DNA from: Diploptera punctata | Taxonomy: Eukaryota > Arthropoda > Insecta > Blattodea > Blaberidae | DNA length: 64,000 nt | Reading direction: 5' to 3' | NCBI GenBank assembly: GCA_030220185.1 | Contig: JASPKZ010007531.1 | Location: 372,001 to 436,000, forward strand | In this document: one piece after another, positions 62,975 through 64,000 of the stretch | Layout: the number at the start of each line of letters is the position of its first letter | Numbering within the stretch: position 1 is the stretch's first letter | Position numbers and translations under genes: made by a program | The notes under the pieces: model-generated | Told to the model about the DNA's origin: nothing | Databases searched by the model: none | The model's input: the letters and a program-made list of their open reading frames with translations, nothing else

Positions 62975-63720
62975 TACTTCTTCTTCTTCTTCTTCCTTTC
63001 CAGGATTAGGTCAATGCGACCTGTTTCGGTCTCAAGTCCATCGTTTCCTTGGCCGTCCCAAAGATCTTTTTCCATGTGGTTTGTAGGCGTTGATCTTTTT
63101 TGGTAGGCTAATCTAGTATTGTCCATTCTGTCTAAATGTTCTTTCCATTGGTATTTGTGCTCGTCAAGTTTATCGAGCATTGAAAATATCTCCAGTTAAT
63201 TTCTTATTGATTCATTGTGTAATCTATCCATGCGTGTACATCCTTTTACGGATCTTAAAAATTTCATTTCAGTGGCTTGAATGTGAGAGATATCTTTTTT
63301 TGTAAGTACCCAAGATTCAGAACCATATAAAAGAACAGGAACAGCCATAATTTTATAAAACCTGAGCTGAGTTTCTCTTCGAGTCTTTTGGAGGGTTCTT
63401 CTTATGGTGCCACACATCATTTGATATCGGTTTAATTTATTGTGCATATCCCAATCATAGCTATATGTTATATCTGAACCAAGCTAGTTAAAGTGTGCTA
63501 TCTGTTCTATTAATTCATTACTGATTACTATTTTTGCTCTAACTGGCACTTTACCCTGAAAAGCCATAATTTTAGTTTTTGAAGTTGAGACTTTGAGATT
63601 ATAATAGAGTCCTAATTGATTCAACATGTAAATGGCTCTTTGTAAATCATCCTCTGACTTCTGTATAATTATGAGATCGTCTGCATACATTAAAATATTC
63701 ATATAGGCCCTACATTTCCT
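62975..63720 (-). mobile_element. RTE-E LINE, RT core to 3' end
   Basis: (CTT)n at 62981-62996 is the reversed tail. Three minus-strand frames, 5' to 3', read: MNILMYADDLIIIQKSEDDL and YYNLKVSTSKTKIMAFQGKV; RRTLQKTRRETQLRFYKIMA, LLYGSESWVLTKKDISHIQA and KFLRSVKGCTRMDRLHNES; then LDKLDEHKYQWKEHLDRMDN. The catalytic YADD is intact, and two frameshifts separate the frames. Confidence 0.9.
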
Positions 63721-63821
63721 TATTAATTTGTTTTCCTATGGGAATTGATTTTTTCATTTTATCTTTTTTACTTAATAATTAAATTCAATTAGGCCTGTAT
63801 TAAAACAAGACAGTATTACTA

Positions 63822-64000
63822 CAAGGCCCTTGGTCAACTATATCAGCTGCTAGCCTGATATCCACGTATGTTAATCACAGAGATGGGCGGTTATCCAGCC
63901 AGTGTAGGGGGACACAGGGCCTACAGTTAGCAAGTCAGTTTCCCTAGTCGTTTTAGCTGGCTTTCCCAGCCTGGAATCGGTACATAGGCCTATGTTGGTG
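63822..64000 (-). mobile_element. SINE1, diverged, runs off window
   Basis: Reversed SINE1 body (gttaatcacagagatgggcg, gtttccctagtcgttttagc), diverged. The head would lie beyond the right edge. Confidence 0.75.

Noticed and set aside
1..64000. TTAGG-type telomere repeats near the satellite
   Set aside because: No TTAGG tandem array is present; the satellite unit is unrelated.
4441..64000. TAGGCCTA as a sequencing adaptor or assembly artefact
   Set aside because: Core length and strand vary, the sites are always TA, some inserts are shared with older decay around them, and they occur inside clean alignments. I cannot exclude it without reads, so it is kept as a refutation test.
4441..64000. 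PIF/Harbinger-type origin of the cores
   Set aside because: That superfamily can have GG-starting ends but uses a 3-base TWA duplication; the gains here fit a 2-base TA duplication, for example within (TTA)n at 25248.

Overview
The window is non-coding, repeat-dominated eukaryotic DNA, most likely from a large arthropod (insect) genome. It is A+T-rich with no operon structure, and nearly everything recognisable is a decayed non-LTR retrotransposon, a tRNA-derived SINE, a hairpin or MITE-like element, or a (TAA)n-type microsatellite. My recollection of the commonest LINE peptide, and of how often the octamer TAGGCCTA occurs, points to a cockroach such as Periplaneta americana; I could not check this. 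No intact host gene is visible. The only host-gene candidate is a weak terminal-exon-like segment near 23968-24044. Family names below are working names for this window only.

Layout. 1-4447 is a 63-bp satellite array that runs off the left edge and decays at its right end. From 4.5 to 30 kb lie many fragments of one LINE family (RTE-A; 3' end with a short hairpin and a TAAG/GTTA tail), other RTE-like 3' ends (RTE-B to RTE-F), four SINE families, and hairpin elements. 28053-30110 is an old tandem duplication of an RTE-A copy with its flank. 30.3-35.2 kb holds a TTA-tailed L2/CR1-like LINE (LINE-T) and a near full-length RTE-like element (RTE-Q, 31704-34887). RTE-Q has endonuclease and reverse transcriptase motifs, a 13-bp target-site duplication, and sits inside the coding end of a LINE-T copy. 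35-44 kb is rich in (TAA)n arrays next to LINE tails. 44.5-48.5 kb has SINE2 and RTE-M, L, K and J, with target duplications that give an insertion order. 48.3 kb has a near-perfect 110-bp hairpin. 53.8-54.4 kb is a 549-bp MITE with a TA duplication inside RTE-A. 55-64 kb is another stack of nested SINEs and RTE-like copies.

How the parts relate. There is no pathway here; the relations are stratigraphic. Several insertions can be ordered from duplicated target sites: RTE-A into RTE-D and RTE-O; RTE-B2, SINE1, RTE-F and the MITE into RTE-A; RTE-Q into LINE-T; RTE-K and RTE-J into one short repeat; SINE4 into repeat R9.

Main unexplained signal. Outside the satellite the window is peppered with TAGGCCTA and its variants TAGGCTA, TAGCCTA, TAGGGCCTA and TAGGCCCTA. 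Comparing repeat copies with each other shows these are micro-insertions: a core of 3-5 G/C bases plus a duplicated TA, landing at pre-existing TA dinucleotides. I found 24 presence/absence cases. This looks like the footprint spectrum of a TA-targeting DNA transposon with GGC...GCC ends, a hypothesis that can be tested genome-wide.
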